A stretch of 64,000 bases of DNA from Lojkania enalia (lineage: Eukaryota; Ascomycota; Dothideomycetes; Pleosporales). The notes under the pieces were generated by a model. That model searched no databases. It was given only the letters and a program-made list of their open reading frames with translations, and had not been told where the DNA came from. A program made the position numbers and the translations under genes. The stretch covers positions 613,502 through 677,501 of the forward strand of contig ML986589.1 of the NCBI GenBank assembly GCA_010094045.1. The letters are read 5' to 3'. Of this stretch, positions 1-10,913 are shown one piece after another. The first letter of the stretch is position 1, and every line of letters begins with the position of its first letter.

Positions 1-738
1 GTCTTCGAGATAGAGTCTCGGGTTTAGCATATACGCATGCCAAACCATTAATACATCCAGCGGTGGAAGTGCTGAAATAATGTTATCACCCATCCCATCA
101 CCTTCTTCGGGAAATCTAGTGGGCTTCATGGACTCAAAGTCGGAAGTTCGGATCGGCATGGGGAAAAGGTGGGAAGTCTTGGGGAGTGTCTCCCACCATA
201 TCGCAAAGCGATCCACTGCTTTGGTAACGAAGACGGTCCATCGCTTTTCTCGGATTCGTTCCGCAAGATCAGGTTTGGCACTGGAGACGGTCGAGTCAGG
301 ATCGGCCGTCACGTTTGACGCAGTTCGACCGTGCACACCATCGGGCTGCTGACTATCCATTCGGAGCGGTGCATCGCCATCATTCTCTGGTGCCACACTA
401 GAATGTTCGAGCTTCTCAAACCCAATATCGATTCCGAACAGGCCTTCTCGGTTGCCAATCTCATGCCTCAACTTCGCGAACGCGTGTAGCAACTTCAAAT
501 GTGCAATACATTCGATGGCGGTCGGTAGTTCCAACGGACTAGGCGTAAAGTCTAGATGCTGGAGTACTGGACTCGCTTGGACGGTGTGCTCTGTCTTCGT
601 GATAACCGAAGAAGCCCGCGAAATGACCGGCGATTGAGGACTGTAGGGCGGGGGTTCTAAGAACACACTGCGTTCCTCAATCTCGGCCTTGCGCTGCTGG
701 TTAGCAGCTTGTTGTTCGGGAGTTCCTTTGTCACGCAT
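1..738 (-). CDS. Glycine-rich-domain (GRDP/DUF1399)-like protein, 5' part only
   Basis: An open frame of 246 codons starts at the ATG at 738-736 and runs without a stop off the left edge, so the C-terminal part is missing. The N-terminus is charged and Ser/Pro-rich (starts MRDKGTPEQQAANQQRKAEI). Near the edge it reads PPLDVLMVWHAYMLNPR, the signature I associate with the fungal family similar to plant glycine-rich domain proteins (DUF1399); many fungal members carry the doubtful label 'alpha-ketoglutarate-dependent sulfonate dioxygenase'. No biochemical role can be read from the visible part. Between about residues 80 and 210 it holds a weakly conserved region (IECIAHLKLLHAFAKLRHEI, then KAVDRFAIWWETLP). 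No intron is needed in the visible part. The family call rests on the short motif; the coding call rests on a long clean frame. Confidence 0.8.
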   Translation of the reverse strand, partial: MRDKGTPEQQAANQQRKAEIEERSVFLEPPPYSPQSPVISRASSVITKTEHTVQASPVLQHLDFTPSPLELPTAIECIAHLKLLHAFAKLRHEIGNREGLFGIDIGFEKLEHSSVAPENDGDAPLRMDSQQPDGVHGRTASNVTADPDSTVSSAKPDLAERIREKRWTVFVTKAVDRFAIWWETLPKTSHLFPMPIRTSDFESMKPTRFPEEGDGMGDNIISALPPLDVLMVWHAYMLNPRLYLED

Positions 739-1818
739 TACAAATAATGTATTTTATTAAAGAAGCAGACGGAAATGGGTATGAGTTGTTTAGATATATG
801 GGTAATAGGTATAAGGAAGCGGAGTGTACCGTATTCCACATCGATAAAGATGCAGATATACGCTTGTGAAAACGAAGCCTCGTATTGTCCACCCACGTGG
901 ACAGGCTCTACCCGATCAATCTTTCCGGTGAACAAGGACAGACTGGCGGACCAACGCAAGGCTTATTTCGACGATCGCAAAATGCCTCGGGAAATAGGGT
1001 GAGGCGACTTGGCGCGGATTTTAACGAATGAGGGACGTAGTCTGATCAATGTGGCGTTGCATCGTCGCAGTTAGGTTAGGTTAGAATGGACGGCTATGAT
1101 TATAGTTTCTCAGGAGGTAGTGTAGGGACAGGTCCATAATGAGCGCTGATGATAAACCATATGCCCAAATAATGACTACGCTTTGAAATTACCCTTGATG
1201 ATACTCTGTAGGGGAGCTAATTTGTGGGTATCGTGAATCAGAACGTGCCGGCTCGACTATTTCCGGTATAGTGTCATATGAACCCGACATTCTGATCGCC
1301 CAACTAAAGGACTGCGGTTGGTGTCGCGACAATCGTAAGACCGGTCAAATGTATCAATAGCGACATGCCACACCGTCTAGCTTCGCAGATCTGCCATTGA
1401 CGCCACAGTCCGACTGACTAGGCGCTATTTCTGCGTATACACCCGCAGATAGACAGACGCACCGGCTCGTTACTTGCACGCCTACACCTACGCAGGGTGT
1501 GTTCATCCCCCGGAAACGATTGCAACATTCCTACAGCCGCCTGCTCGTGACACGAGACTCATATCAATCGCTCAATTCGTCGTGGATCCATCTGAGAATA
1601 CTACGCGCACTGCCTTTCTTACACCCTAGCTCTCTATGTGCCGATATGATTCGTTCACCATTGCGAACCCCTCCTTCAACCCCGCAAATAGCTACCAGGC
1701 CCAGCACCAAGGGAGTGAAAGCCTGGCCATCAACGACCCCCCATATTCGTCGTTTCTTATCTCTCCTCGCCCTTTATACTTTTTCTAACGCGTAGGTCCC
1801 TGCGCCCGAACCCCAAAT
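739..1818. other. Intergenic, no supported gene
   Basis: Upstream flank of the GRDP-like gene and of the decayed kinase. The short frames here show no recognisable protein. A TTAGG-type triplet run lies at about 1071-1084, too short to be telomeric. Confidence 0.5.
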
Positions 1819-2503
1819 TGCGTGATCCTCAATACAGGATACTCAGTACGTCTAACAGAAGCTGTCACGATGTACAGACCTTGATTCCCGTGCCCAAGGT
1901 ATTCTACTTCTTCCTACACGAGAACCAGGCATATATTGTTGTAGAATATCTACAGCCGGGGCCTAGCGAGCGCTTGGCGGGATCTATCCCAAGGCTCCCT
2001 GGAGAAAATCTTCTCGCAGCTGAAGGATATTCTCCAAAGAGCTTCGTGTCTCGCAGCCCCAATCTAGTACTGGCATAGAGAGCTACATTGGAGGCTCCCT
2101 GAACGATATACGACTGCTGCATGGAAATCCACGCTTCGGACCTTTTAAGACAACCTAGGAAATCCACTACTAGCTTAGACATGATCTCGAAGGAGCATAA
2201 ATAGGTGAACACATCACCGAATAAGAGGCCGGCGACATCAAGGCTATGATTGCGAAACAGAACGGTCAATGAAGAACCCTGGTCTTCACACGTTGCTATT
2301 TGAATCATTCTAGCATCTTGATTTGTAAGGATAAAGTAGTAGGAATCACTGATTGAGAGTTGGCTGGGTGGTATCCACCCTACTGTAAATACGCAAATGT
2401 ACGGTTTGAAAATCGTACTAGGACCGAATGGCAAAGAATCATTCATTCATTACTCGACCCCTACCCCAAAGAACCGGAAATGGAAAGAACACGGAACAGA
2501 TGA
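1819..2503 (+). pseudogene. Decayed APH/choline-kinase-like phosphotransferase
   Basis: Conserved pieces of a fungal aminoglycoside-phosphotransferase (APH)-like kinase appear in order but in different frames. First comes GYSVRLTEAVTMY (nucleotide-loop region), then IPVPKVF and AYIVVEYLQPGPSERL (hinge), then LEKIFSQLKDILQ, then an SYIGGSLND..GNPRFGPFK block, and finally CYLNHSSILICKDKVVGITD followed by ELAGWYPPY. The last block matches the family's catalytic HGDL..N and DWE elements. The expected Trp before ELAGW is a TGA stop and the expected catalytic H-x-D is replaced. At least three frame changes are needed over about 680 bp; they are not at GT..AG pairs, and conserved sequence continues directly across them, so introns do not explain them. 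Not functional. Decay is not TA-biased like the island on the right. Confidence 0.75.
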
Positions 2504-2573
2504 CGAAGTGAATGGTGAAATTACTACAATACAAAGTTACGCCTTAAAATTGGGCCGGGGCAAAATTTCTGCC

Positions 2574-2930
2574 TCAAGGCACAGTTTCCTCCCCTTCGAG
2601 CAAGTCATACGTTGGCTTGGGCTTCGGCATATCATCCGCCTTGGTATATCTTCCTGCAGCGGTTTTCTAACAAATATATTACTGTGCAAATGGTTCAATC
2701 TTCGTCCAGCCCAGTTTAGAAGTACCCACAAACTTGTAGTCCTTTGCAATAGCGGTGCGTCCAGGCAACGTATTCATCGATCTCACGTCACTGACACTCT
2801 TCTCTTCGTATACCCATCCGCTAATCGGAGCGTTCTTCACGTGGAAGCGGTTACCGGGGGATGTCCACGTCTTCCGCTTTCGGTCCGATTAGAAACGCCC
2901 AATGGTACCTGATAGTGTCAGCTCGGAACC
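2574..2930 (-). pseudogene. Decayed fungal protein of unnamed family (YHWAFLIGPK type)
   Basis: Read on the minus strand, the block gives RYHWAFLIGPK, then after a frame change RFHVKNAP and GWVYEEKSVSDVRSMN, and ends in GRYTKADDMPKPKPTYDLLE with a stop at 2576-2574. I recognise this layout as a common fungal protein family with no known function, in which an HWAFLIGPK block is followed by an H.KN..GWV.EE block. Here the reading is broken by at least two frame changes and no start codon is evident. It lies tail to tail with the decayed kinase, 70 bp from its last block, so both may belong to one degenerating segment. Confidence 0.55.
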
Positions 2931-3944
2931 GTCACTGTGAATGCACTTTCCCAACTGCGTTCTTTCTTCATTACCTACAACGGTGCTGGGGTACAGCGCA
3001 ACATATAGATGCTTCTTGTTTCCAGCCGCAACATCTTGAGGGTATCTTGCTTGAACAAGTGAGAGAGTGCTAGTAGTGTAGACTAGCTTTCTATTGATGC
3101 AAGGAGAAGTGACGGGAAATTATTGATAACTCAGAGGAGAAATTGACTGTTCGAGAAATTCGGAAACCGTATTGCTGGACCCAAGCGATGTATGGAAGGG
3201 CATCTAAATCATTCCTCTAACAACCATAACATCCCTAAAGGACCAATATAGAACCCCATGCGCGCGCTCTAAGCCCTCAAACCCCTACGAAAGCACGAAA
3301 CCGTTTCATTAATTGGCGTTGCAGGGAATGGCGAGACTGCGGCGTAGCAGCGCTTCCTCTCCGCTTTGGCCGAGGGGTTGCAATTCGTCTTGCCGAAATG
3401 CTAATCGCTCGTCTTATGGACCCTGAAATTGAAACATTTTCATGTTTGGAGAAGAGTGTGGACACTCTGGCGTGCCGCGTTCAGCATGTCTGGCAAATAG
3501 CATATATCTGTCTCATCTTTCTCACTGGCTTGCCCACTTCTAACACCTGCATCGTTATGTCAATGTATATATGCTTTCTTAAGCAGGCAATGCCCACTTC
3601 ATCGTCCTTTCCAATATAGATAGCATCAAAGGGTCCCGCGCCACAGACTGATTATTTGCTATTCAGAGCATCCAGATCACTACTCCCCCATATGCCAAAA
3701 TAAACCCGCCTACCAAGCCGCCTCATCACGCTCCCAAAACGAACAAAACAAAACGCTCATAAAAAAAACAGCGCAATAACCACCAAAACACCATGGTATA
3801 AAATTTCTACAAATCCCTATCTATCTACATACTCCACATAGGCAGGATCATATTTCCCTCCACCAATCTAACATGCAAAAATTTCACATATTCCCAAAAC
3901 ACCAAAACCTTGCATATCCGATCCCTCAAATGCAATGCCGCGCC
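2931..3944. other. Intergenic; 3' flank of HUT1
   Basis: No conserved protein was seen on either strand. The part from about 3650 to 3944 is A/C-rich on the plus strand (T/G-rich in the HUT1 sense) and is plausibly the HUT1 3' untranslated region. Confidence 0.4.
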
Positions 3945-5274
3945 TCACAGCTCCTTCTTCCTACCCATATTCTTCATCTTCTCTGCCTCCTTAGCATCCT
4001 TAGCCATCTGCGCCTGCCGCTTATACAGCGCCTCAGCGCCGATCCCACCAAACACCAAGCCGACGCCCAGCCACTGCATGTGTGTGATATGGTGCCCAAA
4101 CAGCACGATGCTTAGTAGCATTGTCAGCATCTTCCTCGTGACCGTGACCGTGACTAGTAGGAGACTGGAAAAGTGCGCTAGGGTGCGGAATATGAAGACC
4201 TGGCCAATGGCGCCACAGGCCCCGAAGGCTAGCACGTCCCATCCGACGGCCGGGTACGTGGTGACAAAGTCTATAGCCTCGCGAAGCTCGCCACCGTTCG
4301 GGCCGAGCCCGATCCAGGATGCGAGGGGCGTGCTGGATAGGAAGGGCGTGATGAGGAGGTATGCGATGGTGAGGGCGGAGCTGACGAGGTTCTGCGCGCA
4401 CATCATTTGTGCTCCGTTGAAGCCTTTTAGCGTTTGGAACATCTCGTCCTGGATTGTGTTTGTGAGGCCGTCGAATAGAAGGTTGATGCCTAATAGGAAC
4501 AGACCGAGCGCGTTCGATGCATCCGGGTTGGCGTTCGCGGCTTTCTTGGCCGCCTTTTTGGCAGTTGACGGATTGTGCAGAGTGAAGATTGCGACGCCGA
4601 GGGTTACAGCGGCTACGACTAGGTACTTGTAGACCGGATATCGTTTTTGGAAGAGTGTGATATGGAGGAACATGACCGGGAGCAATTTGCAGCTCTTGGC
4701 CAGAATGAATGTGACATAGTCAATATGTTTCAAACTCGCGTAGCCAAAGGGAGAAGCGAGAGATGATGTGATTGAAATGGCGAGGATGGCAAGAAAAATG
4801 GATCGTGAAGGGAAGATTGGCGCGACACGGCGGCTTGAAGTTTTTGGATCGCGAGGGGAGGTGAGTATGTGGTAGATGTATCCGACGATGGCGGCGAGTA
4901 TGGATTGTATGGTGTTGAGAAATACGGGATACGTGAAGCGCGAATGGTTCGGGCCGTAAGGCGTGGTGGTTATGCGCTCCTGGAGGTATCCCCATGAGAG
5001 GCTATTGCGAAGTCAGCACCGTCTACTAGACCGTGGAATAGCTAGCTACTCACAAGCTGGCATATATCCCGCCCACACAGATGGTCAGCGCCAAGTAGCC
5101 TCCCTCCTTCTGCTCTTCAGGATCCCTCGCATATGCTTCTGCTGTCTCCTCGAACTCCTTCTCGACCATTTCAATCATGCTGTTGCGCCGACGCCGCGTC
5201 GTGGTGCCATTAGCCTGGGCGTAAGTCTCCGAGGGCGTGCGCTGAATCGGCGCCGCCTGTTTTGCGCGTGCCAT
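3945..5274 (-). CDS. hut1: UDP-galactose transporter HUT1 (SLC35B1-like, ER membrane)
   Basis: Two exons, 5274-5054 and 5001-3945, separated by a 52-nt GT..AG intron, give 425 residues. The start is the first ATG (MARAKQAAPIQRTPSE). After a hydrophilic N-terminus of about 60 residues, the protein has a series of hydrophobic helices typical of the nucleotide-sugar/drug-metabolite transporter fold. Blocks seen are LSWGYLQERITTTPYG, HIDYVTFILAKSCKLLPVM, and near the end ITHMQWLGVGLVFGGI, which match fungal HUT1/SLC35B1 proteins. The C-terminus is GRKKEL; K-K at positions -4/-3 forms a dilysine (KKxx) retrieval signal, which places the protein in the ER. Family members have been linked to UDP-galactose import or ATP/ADP exchange across the ER membrane. 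No defect is visible; length is slightly above the yeast protein because of the N-terminal extension. Confidence 0.93.
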
Positions 5275-5813
5275 TGTAATTTCGCTGGAATGGCAAACTT
5301 GCGTCGCCGAGCCTTTAAAGAACGTTGGAAGGAAAATTATCGAAGGAGTGTGGTGGGATCGGAGCTTATTATATTATATCTGGGTCTTGGTAAAGTTGCG
5401 AGGTGGCATCAACGCGTCCCGTGGAATCTTTTGGCAGCCGCCTCTGCACGAGCCACGGTTTCAGCCGCGCTCGGAATGTTCGCGGAACTCAGTTCCGAAG
5501 CGTCACTGCACTTTCGCTCAGTACAATAAATATATACTGAATCGATATCATTCTCTAGAGTGGAGCAGATGTCCCTCCATGCAATAAAATTGCCTCGGGG
5601 GGCAGAATTAACGCAGCCTCATGAGATGCTATAAGCTCAACTGCGGTGCACTTAAACGGTTTCTCGAACTCCCTGGACAATCTCCGCAGCAAAGACTGGG
5701 TTAGAGAAATTTGGCACTGGCCTCGCAACCGAGATTCACATCACTATATAGTTACCGCACCAGGAACGTCTCCCTAGAATAGTTATCTCGGGAATCTATC
5801 ACCTGCTCACATC
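5275..5813. other. Intergenic; HUT1 5' flank and 3' flank of the next gene
   Basis: Contains the presumed HUT1 promoter and leader. No distinct promoter element could be singled out, and no coding frame is supported. Confidence 0.4.
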
Positions 5814-6503
5814 TCATGCTGCGCCTGTCTTGATTTGCATGACCGCCTTGCATAGATGGAGATATAGTGCACTGCCATCTGGCGTCTTCGGATGCAATCC
5901 TAGCGTCTTCTTCAAGCCCTGCAGCCTCTCCTTCTCTTCCTTCGTGAAGCGTTTGGAATTGTTAATGGACTGTAGATCATCCTTCAGCTTTCGGCCAACT
6001 GCCTTCATGAACTTCGGTACGGCCTCTTTGAATTGCCGATCGATCTTGTCATTCACTGTAAAGCGTTAACATCGAATCTCTGCGGGGGCAAGTTGAGGAG
6101 GCTTACGATAGATCCAAACACCGTTCCCAGCATCAATGCCCGGATTGTCACCGGTCATGGCCTTCGCCTCGAATTCCATGCCAACCCTCGTCATCTCCCA
6201 TGTCACGCCATCCAGCACAAACGCCTTCGTCTTAAACCTCGCTCCCTCAACAATCCAGACTGTTCCCTTGATCCGTTCCTTTTCGGCCATCACCTCTTCT
6301 TTCACGCCATCTCTGACAACCGACTGACATGCGATGATGAGCTTGGCGCGAAGTAGACTAATACTAGGCCTACGTCTGAGTTCGACAGAACGTATAGCGA
6401 CTTCCGATTTGAGTGGAGTATCCTCCAGCACTGCATCTAAGGAAGGCATTGTGGGCTGCTGACGCCCCCGGGTAGAGCTCAATATGCTGCGTGGCGGAGG
6501 CAC
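5814..6503 (-). CDS. Small conserved-looking hypothetical protein, two exons
   Basis: Exons 6503-6107 and 6055-5814 join across a 51-nt intron (GTAAGC..ACAG) into one frame of 212 residues; the junction reads VWIYLNDKIDRQFKEAV. The start may instead be the in-frame ATG at 6449 (MPSLDAVLEDTP), giving 194 residues. The protein is soluble, with no signal peptide or membrane segment. The N-terminal half holds a Leu/Val-rich segment (ISLLRAKLIIACQSVVRDGV). The C-terminal half is basic and helical (KAVGRKLKDDLQSINNSKRF). I do not recognise the family and assign no function. Clean splicing and an intact frame over both exons support a real gene. Confidence 0.65.
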
Positions 6504-7539
6504 TATGCCAATGTATTGAAACCGTAGCGAAACCCACGTGCCTAGGATGGGTCGGTAGTGTGACTACTTAGACTACAACCGAGTATCAATAGGAATAATT
6601 TTTGGGGGACCCTGGACATGAAATGTGAAGTGCTGACAATGAGGAAATAGGGTGATGACCGTGCAAAGAGAGGGAATATAAAACGAAGCATTAAATACGG
6701 AATAACATTAACGCCGCCACGCGGAAAGTGCGGCGCGCCATCACAAAATCACCTGATTGCTCCTTTCCTCCATCGGTAAGTTCAGCGTTACATCACATCT
6801 TAATGCACCCGTGAGATCTATTTGGAATCGTTAATCGTCTCGCCACACTCGAATTACTACTTTACATAGCTAGGTAGAAACCCAGGCTCTGCCAACTACA
6901 GTTATATTCTTAAGAATCCCAGAGGTATTGAGAGCTGAGCGATGTAGGTAGGTATATATGAGTGTCGGTGGGGCGAAGGCGTTGAGGGATATCGGAAGTT
7001 AAGGAAGGCAATAGAAGGAGTGCGGACAGGAGAGTAAAGGATCAGGAAAGGCGATGAGAGAAAGTTGAGGTGAAGGGGCAATTGTGGTCGAGAGTTGGAG
7101 AGAGTGTGATATGTAAGAGGCCTAATCTTCGCCTGCCTGAGCTAACCGTCTTATAATTAAAGGAAAAGCTTAAGTGCTGCATCTGCCTCGACCACATCCC
7201 ATCGCCAGCAGAGGTGCGGATATCAAAGCATAAGTCATGAATCGTAAGCCGCTCAATTTGCAGATATGTCGAACAAGACAATAAGAGTGTGTAAAGGAAA
7301 TTATCCCGTCCTTGGTATCCATCGAGTAGACAGGAATAGAAAAAATTAAGCAAAGCAATTGCTTTTGGTGCCCGGGTTCCAGATTTCAGGAATGGAAAAA
7401 GGACGGATCGACACGGAGAGTACCAATACCCCAACATAGATTAGGAACACAGGCTGTGCGCATACATTGGTACTTTGCCCGCTTCAATCTGTTCTGCTCA
7501 AGAAAGCCGTCAAGACAGCTTCCGTGTCAAGAAAACCAT
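6504..7539. other. Intergenic, no supported gene
   Basis: Lies between the small gene's start and the KH gene's stop. A 131-codon minus frame at 7437-7042 shows no known motif and probably lies in the KH 3' untranslated region. Short CCTAGGTAGG-type palindromic words occur here and in other intergenic stretches. Confidence 0.4.
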
Positions 7540-8668
7540 CTACTCCTGAGCTTGGCTGCGTCGCATTTTCTCGGCCTCCAAATTCTCATATAACAGATAA
7601 AGAGCCTTCTCATTAGCGCTAGCGCTACCGGTGATGGTAAACATGCGTTCGCCAGACTCATCGTGGGGAGCTTTTGCAATTGAGATACGTGCGCCAGAGC
7701 TCTTGCGAATTTCGGTGATTTTGCTGCCGCCTCGGCCAATGATACAGCCGACCATGTCTGAGGGGATGCTGATATTCTGAGTTTGCATTTCTTCGCCGTC
7801 TTCCGTATGCGTTGGAGGCGGTGGTCGGCTGGCAGCATCTGATCCGGATCGACGGTTGTACGCGGGAGGAGCGTCGCTGAAATCAGCGCCGTGGCCGGTG
7901 CGGTTGTACGAACGCCCGCCGCCAACGGCAGAGCTGCCGTTCGCCAATGGTCCCACGCCTGGCTGGACTCTAACGGCCGGGTTATACAAAATAGTGCCGT
8001 AGCCCCGCTCGGAGTCGTCGATCAAGCATTTGCCAATCTCCCATACGGCTTTCTCGATGCCTTGCGGCGAGCCCTGCACTTCGACGATGCGTTCTGTAGA
8101 CTGCGGTAGCATCTCCTTTTGCGCGACCATGCGGACGGCAGACGCATCTTGAATTTGCTTGATTTTGAGGCCTTGGCGACCAATGATGGTTCCCATTTGG
8201 TTATGCGAGATGAGGAGACGAATTGCTGCGAGCGCGTTAGTTCCATGGTACGGGGATCCGCTGCGGGAGACGCTTACGATGGGTGCCATCGTTGCGAATC
8301 AGACCACCCATTCCCATCTGGGGAGCACCTTCTAGGAGTGCTTTGGCGACCAAACCGTAGGCTTTTGATATTCCTGACAGGGAGCCGGTGACAGAGAGAA
8401 CGCGGTCGTGCACGCCCTGGACGACCTTGCTGACGCCGGCGCGGACACCAGTCTCGTCGCGCAAGTCTGCAACGTTCTTGCCAGCCTTGCCTATGATCAC
8501 ACCAGCCTCTTTGGATGAGACAATGGCTCGCAGGGTGAGCTGCGATTCAGCATACTCCTGGTCCGAACGCGGGACGACATCCCCCTCGTCGATACCAAGC
8601 CGATCGAACTGGTCGGCGACGTTGCGGACTGCATCCTGAGAGACTTGCTGGGACTCCTCGGCGGACAT
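7540..8668 (-). CDS. Triple KH-domain RNA-binding protein (PBP2/Rnc1-like)
   Basis: Exons 8668-8278 and 8225-7540 join across a 52-nt intron (GTAAGC..GCAG, branch-like CTAAC) to give 358 residues. Three type-I KH domains are visible: about residues 44-112 with GKAG, 132-200 with GRQG, and 279-349 with GRGG. These are the GxxG loops that bind single-stranded RNA or DNA. KH2 and KH3 are separated by a Gly/Ser/Pro-rich linker (about 205-275). The layout matches poly(rC)-binding-type fungal proteins such as S. cerevisiae Pbp2 and S. pombe Rnc1, which act in mRNA stability; the exact orthologue cannot be decided here. The intron falls just before KH2. A probable additional intron lies in the 5' leader, upstream of the start at 8668. 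Confidence 0.93.
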
Positions 8669-8696
8669 TGTGTAGGAATGGCCTAGGTAGGACTAA

Positions 8697-8746
8697 CTGC
8701 GTCAGTGACGTATTCGGGCGCAGGCGGCGGGCGACGCGACACTTAC
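8697..8746 (-). other. Probable 5' UTR intron of the KH gene
   Basis: A 50-nt segment starts with the consensus donor GTAAGT, holds CACTGAC as a branch site, and ends GACGCAG, 28 nt before the KH start codon. The size matches other introns in this window. It contains no coding sequence, so it would lie in the untranslated leader. Confidence 0.5.
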
Positions 8747-9679
8747 TGGGGTTGGAGTCGCGGAAGGGAGGGAAGCGAGGTGGAGGGGCGCGTGGAGAGG
8801 GGTGCTTCTGGTATCGCGTGCAATGTTAGTGAATTGTTGACGTGCGGCGGAGAGAGGTCGCAGGCGGAGGAAGCCCACACCAGCGGGATGCGGAAGCGGC
8901 GGGGGGGGCGGTGGTCGGTGCGGCGGGCAGGCCGGGGGAGGAGAGAGCAGGGCGGATGCGGGGAGCAGGAGGGAAGGGAGAGAGAGGAGAGAAAGGCGTG
9001 GGAGGGAGCAGAGGAGGATGGAGGAGGGTCGGCGGCGAGAGGGTCTTGTTCAGTGTTGCGAGGTGACGAAGGCTCGCAGGCGGCGGACGAAGAACAATAT
9101 TTGGGCGGGCGGTCGTAGCTGCGCTTTAGCGAGGCAGGAGGGTGCGGGTTTGGGCTTGGGCTTTACCACAACGGTTGTCGGCTCGCGCCTGCAGCGCGAC
9201 AGAACGGGTATATAGCGGTGGCGCGAGGACTGCGAAATAACAACGGCGGGCGCAGCGGCAGCAGCTTCTTGGTGAAGTGGACAGGGGACGACGCGGACTG
9301 CGCGATTCTGGCGAGCGACTGCTACTGAGCTTGACGCGTGCCCTCTCACTCTCCCTCGCTCTCTCGCCGCCACCACCACCACCACCCCCATGCCCGAGCG
9401 CGTCCCAGCAGAAGCAATCTTCACCCCGCAGTGCACAGGCCAGGAAACGCTCGCCACAGCGCTGCAACGGGCCCACGGCCACTGCATGGACAGCACAGAA
9501 AGGAGCTGCGAGGTGCAAAACGCTGTCACAAACACGTCCCATTGACCAACTACAACCCGTGATTCTACAATTCACTCATACAGCCCGCCGATTGGCCCGC
9601 CCCGCCCGCGCTTGCCTAGCAAATGCGGGTCCTGCCAGCCATTTTAATTTTTTTTATCGTTGAGCCTCACAATCCTCGC
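8747..9679. promoter_or_regulatory. GC-rich 5' flank of the KH gene with strand-biased G tracts
   Basis: Between the KH gene and the 3' end of the alcohol dehydrogenase gene. From about 8890 to 9040 the plus strand is almost pure purine with many G3+ runs, including a run of eight G near 8904, so the KH sense strand is C/T-rich. From about 9345 to 9395 lie CT-rich sequence and a CCA-type repeat. Several open frames cross this stretch on both strands, but they are low-complexity and without motifs. It most likely holds the KH promoter and leader, and at its far end the dehydrogenase 3' untranslated region. Confidence 0.5.
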
Positions 9680-10913
9680 TCACAGACTGAAGATCACCTT
9701 CTGCACTTTTCCTTTGTCAAACAGCTCGTATCCCTCGACGGCCTGCGCCAGTGGCATGATCTTGTCGGCCATGGACCTGCAGCTAGGCAGTCAATCGGCC
9801 ACTTCAGCTAAACACCCAGCAATGTGGATGGTGGGCAGTACGACCTACCCTAGCAAGTCCTGCTTCTGCTTCAACTTCGCTAGCGCCTCCGGGAAGATAC
9901 TGCGGACCGGGCACCGGCCCATCTGAATCCTCAGATTCTTGCCATACGCCTGATTCCCGCTCCACGGTATCTCGCCGTTGTGCACACCCACGCTGGATAT
10001 TACTCCCCACGGCCTCAATAGCTCGAAGCCCATCTTAAGCGCCGGACTCAGGCCTACCACTTCCACCACCACATCTGCTCCACGCCCATTTGTAAGCTCC
10101 TTGACTCGTTTATCAAGCCCCTCGCGGTCTGTCTGGAAGTTCCAAGGCTCCGCCCCGAGTGACTTCGCGAGCTCGAGTCGAGACGGGATCGAGTCTACAG
10201 CAAGTAGATGCTTTGGCTTGAAATCCATCAAATTCACCAGCGCACAGAGCGCAACAGGGCCGCAGCCTATCAACACCACTGTGCTCGCCTCGATCTGTTC
10301 GGGACTAAACTCTTTGAACGCATTTTGTGCAGCAAAGTATCCCGTGGGGAATATATCCGCCATGAGAACTAGTGCTTCGTCATAGACTCCGTCCGGTGCC
10401 TTCACTGCCGTGGAATCGGCTAGAGGGACGCGCACGTACTCGGCTTGGCCGCCGTCGAGGACTTTGCTTCCAAATAGCAGGCATCTCTCACAGCGGGAGG
10501 AAAACCCTTGCTTGCAATAGAAACACTCGCCGCACGAAATCGTAAACGGGGAGACGATGCGGTCGCCTTTTTTCAACGTCTTGACATCAGTGCCAAGCTC
10601 TTCTACATAGCCAGTAAACTCATGTCCCATGATGAAGCCTGTGTCACTGGGTTGGTGGCCTCGATAGACGTGCAGCTCGCTATCTCCGCATTAGACTCGT
10701 TCCTATTACAATCACGGAAACTCATACCTCCCACATATTGCTGTCTATTGCTGCTTAGTAATAATAATATTGTAGGAACATAGAGAAGTAATCTACCTTT
10801 TCAACCTTGACGATTATATCGCCCGGATCTTGAATCTTGGGCACAGGCCGGTCTTCAACTATGACCTGGCCGGGCCCTTTGAAAACTACTGCTTTCATTG
10901 TATTTTTCGTCAT
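9680..10913 (-). CDS. Zinc-dependent alcohol/polyol dehydrogenase (MDR family)
   Basis: Four exons, 10913-10797, 10744-10728 (17 nt), 10679-9849 and 9776-9680, join in frame to 353 residues. The micro-exon supplies TAICG, so the join reads TAICGSELH, which restores catalytic zinc ligand C43. H64 and E65 follow in MGHEF. The structural zinc site is C94, C97, C100 and C108. A Rossmann-type GCGPVA motif then marks the NAD(P)-binding domain. The C-terminal exon ends FDKGKVQKVIFSL, as is common in sorbitol/threonine-dehydrogenase-like members. Introns are 52, 48 and 72 nt. An alternative start at 10898 (MKAVVFKGPG) is equally plausible and typical of the family. Substrate is not decidable from the sequence. 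The enzyme would be cytosolic; no targeting signal is seen. Confidence 0.92.

Noticed and set aside
1071..1084. TTAGG-type repeat resembling telomere sequence
   Set aside because: Only about three units and not TTAGGG; chance is sufficient.
7042..7437. 131-codon minus-strand frame after the KH gene
   Set aside because: No motif; Cys/Ser/Leu-rich composition and position suggest 3' untranslated sequence.
8705..9118. Long plus-strand open frames upstream of the KH gene
   Set aside because: They are low-complexity Gly/Arg/Glu translations of a purine-rich tract, overlap each other and show no motif or splice context.
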